This document shows, piece by piece, positions 25,611-33,005 of a stretch of DNA of 33,005 nucleotides. Made by a program: the position numbers and the translations under genes. Each line of letters begins with the position of its first letter. Position 1 is the first letter of the stretch. The DNA lies in the NCBI GenBank assembly GCA_021813525.1, contig JAKAKK010000038.1:1-33005 (forward strand), in the 5' to 3' direction. The stretch is from a bacterium. Lineage in GTDB: Bacteria; SZUA-79; Acidulodesulfobacterales; Acidulodesulfobacteraceae. The notes under the pieces were generated by a model, which worked only from the letters and a program-made list of their open reading frames with translations, was not told where the DNA came from and searched no databases.

Positions 25611-26318
25611 ATGTTTTTATTGTCGATAGACAGTTCAAGCGGATATTCCAGCTTATTAATTACGGATGAAAATTTCGACAAGATTTCCGAATCCGTTTCG
25701 GACTTTCACGAGAAACATTCTATACTGATATTTAAACAATTAGACGAAATAATGCGGAAAGCCGGTATTAAATTAAGCGATTTAACCGGAATAGCAGTTA
25801 TTTTAGGTCCGGGTTCTTATACCGGTATCAGAGTTTCTCTGACCATTGCAAAAACATTATCGTATGTTTTAGGAATAAATATTGCCGGCGTGGAAAGTTT
25901 ATTAATCTGCGCATATTCGCTGGCCAAAAACAGAGCCGGCGCTAAGGATATCGTAGCCGTAAAAGACGCCGCTAAAGGCCGCTATTATGTATCCGAATAT
26001 TTCGCCGAAAAAGAAAATTTTACGCAACGGCTTAAAATCAGCCTTTTAAATATGACTGAACTTAAGTCGTTTGTCGAAAATAGGGCAGATAAGCCGTACG
26101 TTGTTTACGGTTTCAATAAAGAAAACGACTATGAAAAATTTAAGGCGGAATTCGAAAGCATAAATTTACCCGTGCCTTTCGATTTAAAACAGAGCGCTTA
26201 TTTTGCATCTATGTATGCTTTGGAAAATGGAAACCGGACGAATTTGAGTCCGTCGGCGCAAATAAAATATGCCGAAGAGTTATCGCCTTACTATGTTTAT
26301 GGCAACGGACCTTTTTAA
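25611..26318 (+). CDS. tsaB: tRNA threonylcarbamoyladenosine biosynthesis protein TsaB
   Basis: TsaB is the ASKHA-fold partner of TsaD in making t6A37 on ANN-decoding tRNAs. The 235-residue protein starts LSIDSSSGYSSLLITD and carries GIAVILGPGSYTGIRVSL, the clearest TsaB signature (GPGSFTGLR). The N-terminal ATPase-like lobe is conserved; the C-terminal part is diverged as usual. It follows rseP directly. TsaD and TsaE are not nearby. Older annotation calls this a glycoprotease-like or YeaZ protein. Confidence 0.93.
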   Translation: MFLLSIDSSSGYSSLLITDENFDKISESVSDFHEKHSILIFKQLDEIMRKAGIKLSDLTGIAVILGPGSYTGIRVSLTIAKTLSYVLGINIAGVESLLICAYSLAKNRAGAKDIVAVKDAAKGRYYVSEYFAEKENFTQRLKISLLNMTELKSFVENRADKPYVVYGFNKENDYEKFKAEFESINLPVPFDLKQSAYFASMYALENGNRTNLSPSAQIKYAEELSPYYVYGNGPF

Positions 26319-26342
26319 AAGTTATTAATTCTATAAATACAA

Positions 26343-26383
26343 AAAAGTTGCAACGCAACTTAATTATAATATATAAATATGAG
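26343..26383 (+). repeat. 41-bp direct repeat, copy 1
   Basis: Identical to 26405-26445, at a period of 62 bp. It contains the palindrome AAGTTGCAACGCAACTT (26345-26361), a TATAAT (26365-26370) and ends in ATGAG. The ATG here opens only a six-codon frame (MRSTNI, then stop), so this copy looks like a duplicated promoter/leader or a first operator. Confidence 0.9.
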
Positions 26384-26404
26384 ATCGACGAATATTTAGT
26401 CACT

Positions 26405-26445
26405 AAAAGTTGCAACGCAACTTAATTATAATATATAAATATGAG
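26405..26445 (+). repeat. 41-bp direct repeat, copy 2 (promoter/operator of the DUF465 gene)
   Basis: Second exact copy. The palindrome lies at 26407-26423 and TATAAT at 26427-26432. With that -10 box, transcription would start near 26439 and place the GAGGAGG ribosome site (26443-26449) a few nt into the message. The palindrome occupies the -35 side, as expected for an operator or activator site. Confidence 0.85.
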
Positions 26446-26455
26446 GAGGCTGTTT

Positions 26456-26689
26456 ATGCAGTTTTTAGATGAAGCCGAAAAAAAAATGGCGGAATCTCTT
26501 GCCGCCGGAGACGAAAATTTTAAAAAGATATACAATGAACATATGGAAATAGAAAAAATGTTAAATAAATACAGCACAAAGCCTTTTTTGACGCCGGACG
26601 AGCAGAAAGCCATAAAAGAGCTTAAATTAAAAAAGCTTAACGGAAACGATATAATGAAAAAAATTATTAAAGAAAAAATTTCCGGATAA
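26456..26689 (+). CDS. Small DUF465 (YdcH-like) protein
   Basis: A 77-residue, charged, all-helical protein. It fits the DUF465/YdcH pattern: an N-terminal helix, then FKKIYNEHMEIEKMLNKY, the PFLTPDEQKAIKELK turn and a final lysine-rich helix (KKLNGNDIMKKIIKEKI). The family is small and widespread with no settled function; a coiled-coil hairpin is predicted. I chose ATG 26456 over ATG 26441 because GAGGAGG (26443-26449) sits 6 nt before it and would lie inside the longer frame. It is preceded by a duplicated palindrome-bearing promoter region and followed by ilvD 46 nt later. Confidence 0.75.
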   Translation: MQFLDEAEKKMAESLAAGDENFKKIYNEHMEIEKMLNKYSTKPFLTPDEQKAIKELKLKKLNGNDIMKKIIKEKISG

Positions 26690-26735
26690 ATTAATTTTTC
26701 ATATTGCAAACAATTAATATTTAAGGATAAATTTT

Positions 26736-28406
26736 ATGAAAAGCAGTAATATCAAAGAAGGAATAGATAGAACTCCCCACAGGTCGCTCTTATATGCAAC
26801 GGGGCTCGCTAAAAGCGAAATGAAGAAACCTTTTATAGGCATTGCTTCCAGTTTTACGGATTTAATACCGGGGCATGTCGGCATAAGAGACCTGGAAAGA
26901 GCCGCCGAAAACGGCGTTTATAGCAACGGAGGACATCCTTTCGTTTTCGGGATTCCGGGTATTTGCGACGGAGTGGCCATGGGGCACTTAGGCATGCACT
27001 ATTCGCTGCCTTCCAGAGAACTTATCGCCGATATGATAGAGACCGTAGCGGAGGCACACTGTCTCGACGGCCTTATTCTTTTAACTAATTGCGATAAAAT
27101 CACTCCGGGAATGCTTATGGCTTCACTGCGTCTTAATATACCGTCCGTGGTCGTTACCGCAGGACCTATGCTTTCGGGACACTATCACGGCAACAGGCTT
27201 TCTTTTGTAAGAGATACTTTTGAAGCGGTTGCAAAATTCAGAATAAAAGAGATAACCGAAAAAGAGCTTAACGACCTTGAAATGTGCGCATGTCCCGGGC
27301 AGGGGTCATGCCAGGGCCTTTATACGGCCAACACAATGGCATGCCTGACGGAAGTTTTAGGCATGTCTTTGCCAGGTGCGGGAACGGCTCTCGCCGGTTC
27401 TGCGATAAAGAAAAGAATGGCTTTTGAAAGCGGCGCCAGGGTCGTTGAACTTGTAAAGGACGGCATACGCCCCAGGGATATCGTAACGCTGGATTCTTTT
27501 AAAAATGCTATAGCCGTAGATATGGCTCTCGGAGGCTCTTCTAATTCCGTCCTGCACCTTCTTGCCATTGCGAATGAAGCCGGAATAAAATTAGATTTAA
27601 AACTATTCGATGAGATTTCTAAGAGTACTCCGCAACTAACCAGTTTAAGGCCTGCCGGAGAGTATTTTTTAGAAGACCTCGATTTTGCCGGCGGTATACC
27701 TTCACTGCTTTATGAGTTAAAAACTATTATAAATCTTAATTCTATTAACGTTTCCGGAAAATCCGTAAGCGAAATAATATCCGAAGTTAATTACGTCAAT
27801 AACGAAGTTATAAGAAAAATAAGCAATCCTTACCGCAATGAAGGCGGGATAGCCGTTCTTTACGGTAATTTAGCCCCAAACGGCGCTATAATAAAATCCA
27901 GCGGGGTGAGCCCCTCTATGATGAAGTTCGTCGGAAATGCGGCGGTTTATGACAGCGAAGAAGCGGCAATGGAAAATATTTCTAAAGGCGCAGTTAAAGA
28001 AGGCGACGTCGTAGTCATAAGATATGAAGGGCCTAAGGGCGGACCGGGAATGAGGGAAATGCTTGCGCCTACTTCTCAGATAGTAGGAATGGGCCTGGGA
28101 GAAAAAGTCGCCCTTATCACGGACGGAAGATTTTCCGGAGGAACAAGAGGTCCTTGTATCGGGCATATATCGCCGGAAGCCCAGGAAGGAGGGCCTATCG
28201 CCCTTTTAAATAACGGCGATAAGATTGAAATAGACGTTGCCGCCAGGAAATTAAATATGCTTGTTTCGGATGAGGAGCTTAATAAAAGAAAACTGAAAAT
28301 TTCTAAAAAACCCAAAAAAATCGATTACGGTTATTTATCGAGATACGCCGATATGGTTTCATCCGCCGATGAGGGCGCAATAGTCAATAGAAATATAAGG
28401 AAATGA
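26736..28406 (+). CDS. ilvD: Dihydroxy-acid dehydratase
   Basis: IlvD dehydrates 2,3-dihydroxy-isovalerate and -methylvalerate to the 2-keto acids in valine/isoleucine synthesis, using an Fe-S cluster and Mg. The 556-residue length fits. Motifs: [11 protein letters not shown] (PROSITE signature 1 region), [20 protein letters not shown] with cluster cysteines, [20 protein letters not shown] across 266-285, and [18 protein letters not shown]. It heads the ilvD-ilvB-ilvN-ilvC block, with only 3 nt between ilvD and ilvB. I see no leader peptide or attenuator in the 46 nt before it. Identification is secure. Confidence 0.97.
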   Translation: MKSSNIKEGIDRTPHRSLLYATGLAKSEMKKPFIGIASSFTDLIPGHVGIRDLERAAENGVYSNGGHPFVFGIPGICDGVAMGHLGMHYSLPSRELIADMIETVAEAHCLDGLILLTNCDKITPGMLMASLRLNIPSVVVTAGPMLSGHYHGNRLSFVRDTFEAVAKFRIKEITEKELNDLEMCACPGQGSCQGLYTANTMACLTEVLGMSLPGAGTALAGSAIKKRMAFESGARVVELVKDGIRPRDIVTLDSFKNAIAVDMALGGSSNSVLHLLAIANEAGIKLDLKLFDEISKSTPQLTSLRPAGEYFLEDLDFAGGIPSLLYELKTIINLNSINVSGKSVSEIISEVNYVNNEVIRKISNPYRNEGGIAVLYGNLAPNGAIIKSSGVSPSMMKFVGNAAVYDSEEAAMENISKGAVKEGDVVVIRYEGPKGGPGMREMLAPTSQIVGMGLGEKVALITDGRFSGGTRGPCIGHISPEAQEGGPIALLNNGDKIEIDVAARKLNMLVSDEELNKRKLKISKKPKKIDYGYLSRYADMVSSADEGAIVNRNIRK

Positions 28407-28409
28407 AAT

Positions 28410-30128
28410 ATGGAGCATAATTCGAAAAAAAAATTAATGACCGGTTCAAAAATAATTTTAGAAAGCCTTATAAGAGAAGGCGTGGATACTATATTCGGAT
28501 ATCCGGGCGGCGCAGTTTTAAATATTTACGACGAGCTTTTAAATTATAAATCCCGGATAAAACATGTTTTAGTAAGGCACGAACAGGGGGCTGCGCACGC
28601 CGCCGACGGCTATGCGAGGGCATCAGGAAAGGTTGGGGTCGTACTCGTAACATCCGGTCCGGGGGCTACAAATACTATAACAGGGATTGCTACCGCCAAT
28701 ATGGATTCCGTGCCTATGGTTATTCTTACGGGACAGGTTCCTACTAATTTAATCGGAAACGATGCATTTCAGGAAGCCGATACGGTCGGCATAACAAGAC
28801 CGTGTACAAAACATAATTATTTAGTAAAAGACATCAAGGACCTTGCAAAGACTATTAAAGAGGCATTTTATATTGCTTCGACGGGAAGGCCCGGCCCGGT
28901 ATTAATCGATATTCCTAAAGATATTACCTCGAGCGTGTATGAGTTCGATTATCCCGAAACCGTCGAACTTAGGGGTTACAGTCCGACGTATTTCGGGCAT
29001 CATGTCCAGATTTCTAAACTTGCGGCAGAAATTGTAAAGGCAAAAAGACCTTTGCTTTATATAGGCGGAGGAGTTATAAGTTCGAATGCGGCCAATGAAC
29101 TGAAAGAATTGGCCGAGCTGTTGGATTTGCCGGTTACATCTACTCTTATGGGGCTCGGCGGTTTTCCTTCCGACCATCCGCTTTTTTTCGGCATGCTCGG
29201 CATGCACGGCACTTATGCGGCAAATATGGCGATATCCAATGCGGATTTTATCGTAGCTATAGGGGCGAGATTTGACGACAGGGTTACCGGAAAAGTAGAG
29301 GAATTCGGTAAAAATGCAAAATTTGCCCATATAGATATAGACCCTTCTTCCATAGGCAAGAACGTAAAGATAGAAATACCGGTGGTCGGCGACGTAAAGT
29401 CTGTTTTAAGCAGTCTTCTCGAAATTTTAAGCAATAAAACCGAAGAAATTTCATCTGCTAAATACGAGAGATTAGGCTGGCTTGAAGAAATAAACGCATG
29501 GAAATACGAACACCCTCTTTTATATCATATGAAAGATATAATAAAGCCTCAATACGTAATAGAAAAAATTTATGAGCTCACGGCCGGAGAAGCCGTCATA
29601 GCGACTGAAGTAGGTCAGAGCCAGATGTGGACGGCGCAGTTTTACAAATTTAAAAATCCCAGAACTTTGTTGACCTCCGGCGGACTCGGGACGATGGGTT
29701 TTGGATTTCCGGCGGCTATAGGCGCCCAGATAGCATGTCCCGATAAAACGGTTTTCGACATTGCCGGAGACGGAAGCATTCAAATGAATATACAGGAGCT
29801 TGCAACCGCCGTACAGTATAACCTGCCCGTTAAAATAGCTATAATTAATAATAATTTTCTTGGTATGATAAGGCAGTGGCAGGAGTTATTTTATCATAAA
29901 AGATATTCGTTTTCCGAAATGAACATTAATCCGGATTTCGTTAAACTTGCAGAAGCATACGGCGCGGTGGGATTAAGGGCAAAAAAACCCGACGAAGTCG
30001 TTCCCGTAATAGAAAAAGCGTTATCTATAAAAAAGCCGGTTATAATGGACTTTGTCGTAGATAGGGAGGAGAGCGTTTATCCTATGGTCGCTCCCGGTTC
30101 GCCGATTACGGGAATGTTATTAGTATGA
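28410..30128 (+). CDS. ilvB: Acetolactate synthase large (catalytic) subunit
   Basis: The ThDP- and FAD-dependent enzyme joins two pyruvates, or pyruvate and 2-ketobutyrate, in the first common step of branched-chain synthesis. The 572-residue protein has [15 protein letters not shown], and [16 protein letters not shown] with the catalytic glutamate. The central FAD-binding domain holds [12 protein letters not shown]. The C-terminal ThDP motif runs from [15 protein letters not shown] to NNN. The ending (YPMVAPGSP) is typical of anabolic AHAS. The adjacent ilvN confirms the biosynthetic form rather than catabolic AlsS. Confidence 0.97.
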   Translation: MEHNSKKKLMTGSKIILESLIREGVDTIFGYPGGAVLNIYDELLNYKSRIKHVLVRHEQGAAHAADGYARASGKVGVVLVTSGPGATNTITGIATANMDSVPMVILTGQVPTNLIGNDAFQEADTVGITRPCTKHNYLVKDIKDLAKTIKEAFYIASTGRPGPVLIDIPKDITSSVYEFDYPETVELRGYSPTYFGHHVQISKLAAEIVKAKRPLLYIGGGVISSNAANELKELAELLDLPVTSTLMGLGGFPSDHPLFFGMLGMHGTYAANMAISNADFIVAIGARFDDRVTGKVEEFGKNAKFAHIDIDPSSIGKNVKIEIPVVGDVKSVLSSLLEILSNKTEEISSAKYERLGWLEEINAWKYEHPLLYHMKDIIKPQYVIEKIYELTAGEAVIATEVGQSQMWTAQFYKFKNPRTLLTSGGLGTMGFGFPAAIGAQIACPDKTVFDIAGDGSIQMNIQELATAVQYNLPVKIAIINNNFLGMIRQWQELFYHKRYSFSEMNINPDFVKLAEAYGAVGLRAKKPDEVVPVIEKALSIKKPVIMDFVVDREESVYPMVAPGSPITGMLLV

Positions 30129-30167
30129 ATAATATAAATAAGCATTATTTATAATAAATTTATTATT

Positions 30168-30659
30168 ATGGAAAAGACTCATATTCTTTCAATTCATGTC
30201 GAAAATGAATCCGGCGTACTTACAAGGGTTGCCGGGCTTTTTTCTGCAAGGGGATTTAATATAGACAGTATCTGCGTAGCAAAAATGCTGGATAAGAACG
30301 AATCCAAGATGATAATTGCCACGTCGGGGGATACTCAGATTTTAGAGCAGATTACAAAACAGTTAAACAGGCTTGTCAACGTGATAAAAGTGCAGGAATT
30401 AACCGACGAAGACTCGGTGGTCAGGCAGACGGTTTTAATTAAGGTAAATGCCGACGAAACTACAAAAAGCGATATATTCAGAATAAAAGACATATTCGGA
30501 GGCCGCGTAATAGACGTTTCTAGAAATTCTTATACTTTAGAGGTGACCGGCTCCGAAAGGAAAATAGAATCGCTTATAGATATTTTAAGGCCTTTGGGAA
30601 TAAAAGATATAGTGAAGACCGGGATAATAGCCTTACAGAGAACAAGAAAGCAAAGTTGA
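30168..30659 (+). CDS. ilvN: Acetolactate synthase small (regulatory) subunit
   Basis: The regulatory subunit activates IlvB and gives valine feedback inhibition. The 163-residue protein has an N-terminal ACT domain (ILSIHVENESGVLTRVAGLF, then GFNIDSICV) with the glycines that form the valine site. A C-terminal domain (about 85-160) holds VDVSRNSYTLEVTG-like strands. It is placed 39 nt after ilvB with no clear ribosome site. The symbol ilvH is also used for this protein. Confidence 0.95.
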   Translation: MEKTHILSIHVENESGVLTRVAGLFSARGFNIDSICVAKMLDKNESKMIIATSGDTQILEQITKQLNRLVNVIKVQELTDEDSVVRQTVLIKVNADETTKSDIFRIKDIFGGRVIDVSRNSYTLEVTGSERKIESLIDILRPLGIKDIVKTGIIALQRTRKQS

Positions 30660-30689
30660 TAAATATAAATAAATAAAAAACAAAAATAA

Positions 30690-31736
<1,047 letters not shown>

Positions 31737-31744
31737 AATAGCGC

Positions 31745-31779
31745 CCCCCGGATCTTTCTTAAAAAGAAGATGCCGGGGG
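31745..31779 (+). promoter_or_regulatory. GC-rich hairpin between ilvC and psd, covering an in-frame ATG
   Basis: CCCCCGG (31745-31751) pairs with CCGGGGG (31773-31779), extended by ATCTT with AAGAT (one bulged G). It forms a long stem that includes the ATG at 31770. No T tract follows on the + strand, so it is not a classical terminator. It could be a weak terminator, an RNA-stability element or a block on the upstream psd start. Confidence 0.6.
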
Positions 31780-32495
31780 TTGGCCGTATTACTATCGACA
31801 AGAAAGCAATGAAATATATAGCTAAAGAGGGTATTCAATTTATAACCGGCGCATTAGTTTTTTCGCTGGTTTTTTTAGTTTTATATTTTTATGCAAAATA
31901 CATAATATTAAAATATATATTTTTTTCGCTTCTTATACTTTCCCTCCTTTTCTTTTTTTTCTGCATATATTTTTTTAGAGATCCGGAACGTAAGCCGGAT
32001 TCAATACTAAAAGAGGGCGAAATAGTTTCTCCGGCAGACGGCAGGGTAATATTTTTGCAAAAAATTTTCGACGATAGATTTTTAAAAGAAGAAGCAGTTA
32101 AGGTAAGCATTTTTATGTCTCTGTTTAACGTCCACGTAAACAGGGTTCCTGCGGGCGGCATTGTAGAAAAGATAATATACAACGAAGGAAAATTTTTTTC
32201 CGCCAATTTAGACAAGGCATCGTTCGAAAACGAGTATAACGGCGTAATATTAAGCATAGAAGACAATTCCGGCGGAAAAAACAAAAGAATAGCTTTCGTC
32301 CAGATAGCCGGACTTATAGCGAGAAGAATAGTTTGCAGGATAAAAGAAGGAGACAAAGTGGAATCGGGAAGCAGGTTCGGCTTAATTAAATTCGGTTCGA
32401 GATTGGACATATATCTGCCTTTAAGTTTTCGGCAGGACATTAAAGTCGGGGATAAGGTTTTCTCCGGAAAAACGATTATGGGAAAAATATCGTAA
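31770..32495 (+). CDS. psd: Phosphatidylserine decarboxylase proenzyme
   Basis: Psd converts phosphatidylserine to phosphatidylethanolamine at the inner membrane, using a pyruvoyl group made by self-cleavage. The protein is of the short type (up to 241 residues). It has two N-terminal membrane segments (about 24-41, 47-68), SPADG (88-92) with the catalytic aspartate, FNVHVNRVP (119-127) with the histidine, and the cleavage site FGS (208-210). The coordinates give the longest frame. The ATG at 31809 is probably the true start, because the protein then begins MKYIAKEGIQFI as in relatives and avoids the hairpin covering 31770. It precedes pssA by 10 nt, the normal pairing. Confidence 0.92.
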   Translation: MPGVGRITIDKKAMKYIAKEGIQFITGALVFSLVFLVLYFYAKYIILKYIFFSLLILSLLFFFFCIYFFRDPERKPDSILKEGEIVSPADGRVIFLQKIFDDRFLKEEAVKVSIFMSLFNVHVNRVPAGGIVEKIIYNEGKFFSANLDKASFENEYNGVILSIEDNSGGKNKRIAFVQIAGLIARRIVCRIKEGDKVESGSRFGLIKFGSRLDIYLPLSFRQDIKVGDKVFSGKTIMGKIS

Positions 32496-32505
32496 ATTAT
32501 TTTAA

Positions 32506-33005
32506 ATGATAAAGTTAAATAAAAATAAAAATCCGCATCTGCCCTTAAAAGCCGCCTTAACCTCCAATAATATTTACAAGAACAGCATGACAAAGGGCGT
32601 ATTTCTTTTGCCTAATTTAATAACCAGCCTTTCGCTTCTATCGGGGTTCTATTCTATTATCAATTCTATAGAAGGAAAATACTGGATTGCCGGCTGGCTT
32701 ATAATAGCTTCTATTTTTTTTGACGGCATAGACGGAAAAGTTGCAAGGCTTACAAATACCAGTTCTAAATTCGGCATCGAATACGATTCTCTTTCCGACC
32801 TTATAGCGTTCGGAGCCGCTCCTTCCGTATTGGTATTTAAATGGTTTCTTATAGGCTACGGCAGGGCTGGATGGGCGGCAGTTTTCGTATATCTCCTTGG
32901 AGCGGCGCTCAGGCTTGCCAGATTTAACGTTCAGCGAAATTCGGTAGAATATAATAAATTTATGGGGCTTCCTTCTCCTGCCGCCGCCGGAACCGTTGTT
33001 TCGTT
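32506..33005 (+). CDS. pssA: CDP-diacylglycerol-serine O-phosphatidyltransferase, 5' part
   Basis: PssA makes phosphatidylserine from CDP-diacylglycerol and serine; its product is the substrate of Psd just upstream. The frame is open to the window end (166 codons seen). The start ATGATAAAGTTAAAT is 10 nt after the psd stop. After a basic N-terminus, PNLITSLSLLSGFYS begins the first membrane helix. The CDP-alcohol phosphatidyltransferase motif is complete: DGIDGKVAR, then GIEYDSLSD. RLARFNVQRN and MGLPSPAAAG follow, as in type II PssA. The 3' end lies outside the window. Confidence 0.95.
   Translation, partial: MIKLNKNKNPHLPLKAALTSNNIYKNSMTKGVFLLPNLITSLSLLSGFYSIINSIEGKYWIAGWLIIASIFFDGIDGKVARLTNTSSKFGIEYDSLSDLIAFGAAPSVLVFKWFLIGYGRAGWAAVFVYLLGAALRLARFNVQRNSVEYNKFMGLPSPAAAGTVVS

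Noticed and set aside
26343-26445. Two identical repeats with a 21-bp spacer, considered as a CRISPR remnant
   Set aside because: Only two units, an internal promoter-like TATAAT, and no cas genes; a promoter/operator duplication fits better.
28902-29330. 142-codon open frame on the - strand within ilvB
   Set aside because: ilvB is intact through this region; the product has no domain and no ribosome site was evident.
31889-32593. Open frame of 234 codons on the - strand opposite psd and the start of pssA
   Set aside because: It mirrors psd, whose motifs (SPADG, VHVNR, FGS) are intact on the + strand. The antisense product has no recognisable domain.

Overview
The window is an AT-rich bacterial chromosome segment with dense, mostly + strand gene order. 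The gene set is a futalosine-type menaquinone gene (mqnA), an NfnAB-type transhydrogenase, a fused thiosulfate:quinone oxidoreductase (DoxDA), a secreted DsrE-like sulfur protein, PssA/Psd phospholipid synthesis and an ilvDBNC block. This suggests a Gram-negative sulfur-metabolising bacterium, plausibly an acidophile of the former Deltaproteobacteria (for example the Acidulodesulfobacterales / Sva0485 group). The lineage guess is inference from gene content only.

Layout. 1-5.3 kb: 3' part of purA, then a SAM methyltransferase, an ABC-2 permease without a visible ATPase, a membrane-anchored-looking alkaline-phosphatase-superfamily protein, and galT. 5.3-8.0 kb: a HAD phosphatase that appears to start at ATT, mqnA, and a convergent PAS histidine kinase. 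8.1-11.4 kb: a SurA-N-like export protein, queD, a PilO-like/TPR protein and a secreted protein of three Ig-like repeats. 11.4-14.1 kb: tRNA-Cys(GCA), nfnA, nfnB, tRNA-Leu(UAA). 14.1-17.15 kb: a sulfur module (solute-binding protein, DoxDA, secreted DsrE-like protein) with its own consensus promoter, a hairpin after the first gene and a strong terminator at the end. 17.2-24.4 kb: pheS and pheT, separated by an unusual UvrD-like helicase (- strand), a ComF-like phosphoribosyltransferase and dprA. 24.4-26.3 kb: rseP and tsaB behind a consensus promoter. 26.3-26.7 kb: a 41-bp direct repeat carrying a palindrome, upstream of a small DUF465 gene. 26.7-31.7 kb: ilvD, ilvB, ilvN, ilvC. 31.7 kb to end: psd and the 5' part of pssA.

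How it fits together. DoxDA would oxidise thiosulfate at the membrane and pass electrons to quinone. MqnA implies that the quinone pool includes menaquinone. The solute-binding and DsrE-like proteins are predicted to act outside the cytoplasmic membrane and could bind or relay sulfur species for DoxDA. NfnAB balances NAD(P)H and ferredoxin. The rest is housekeeping: purine, branched-chain amino acid, phospholipid, queuosine and tRNA modification or charging.

The only stretch above 300 bp without a protein gene is 13940-14292. It holds tRNA-Leu, its candidate promoter, and the promoter/operator region of the sulfur module. I saw no CRISPR array, insertion sequence, prophage or rRNA.
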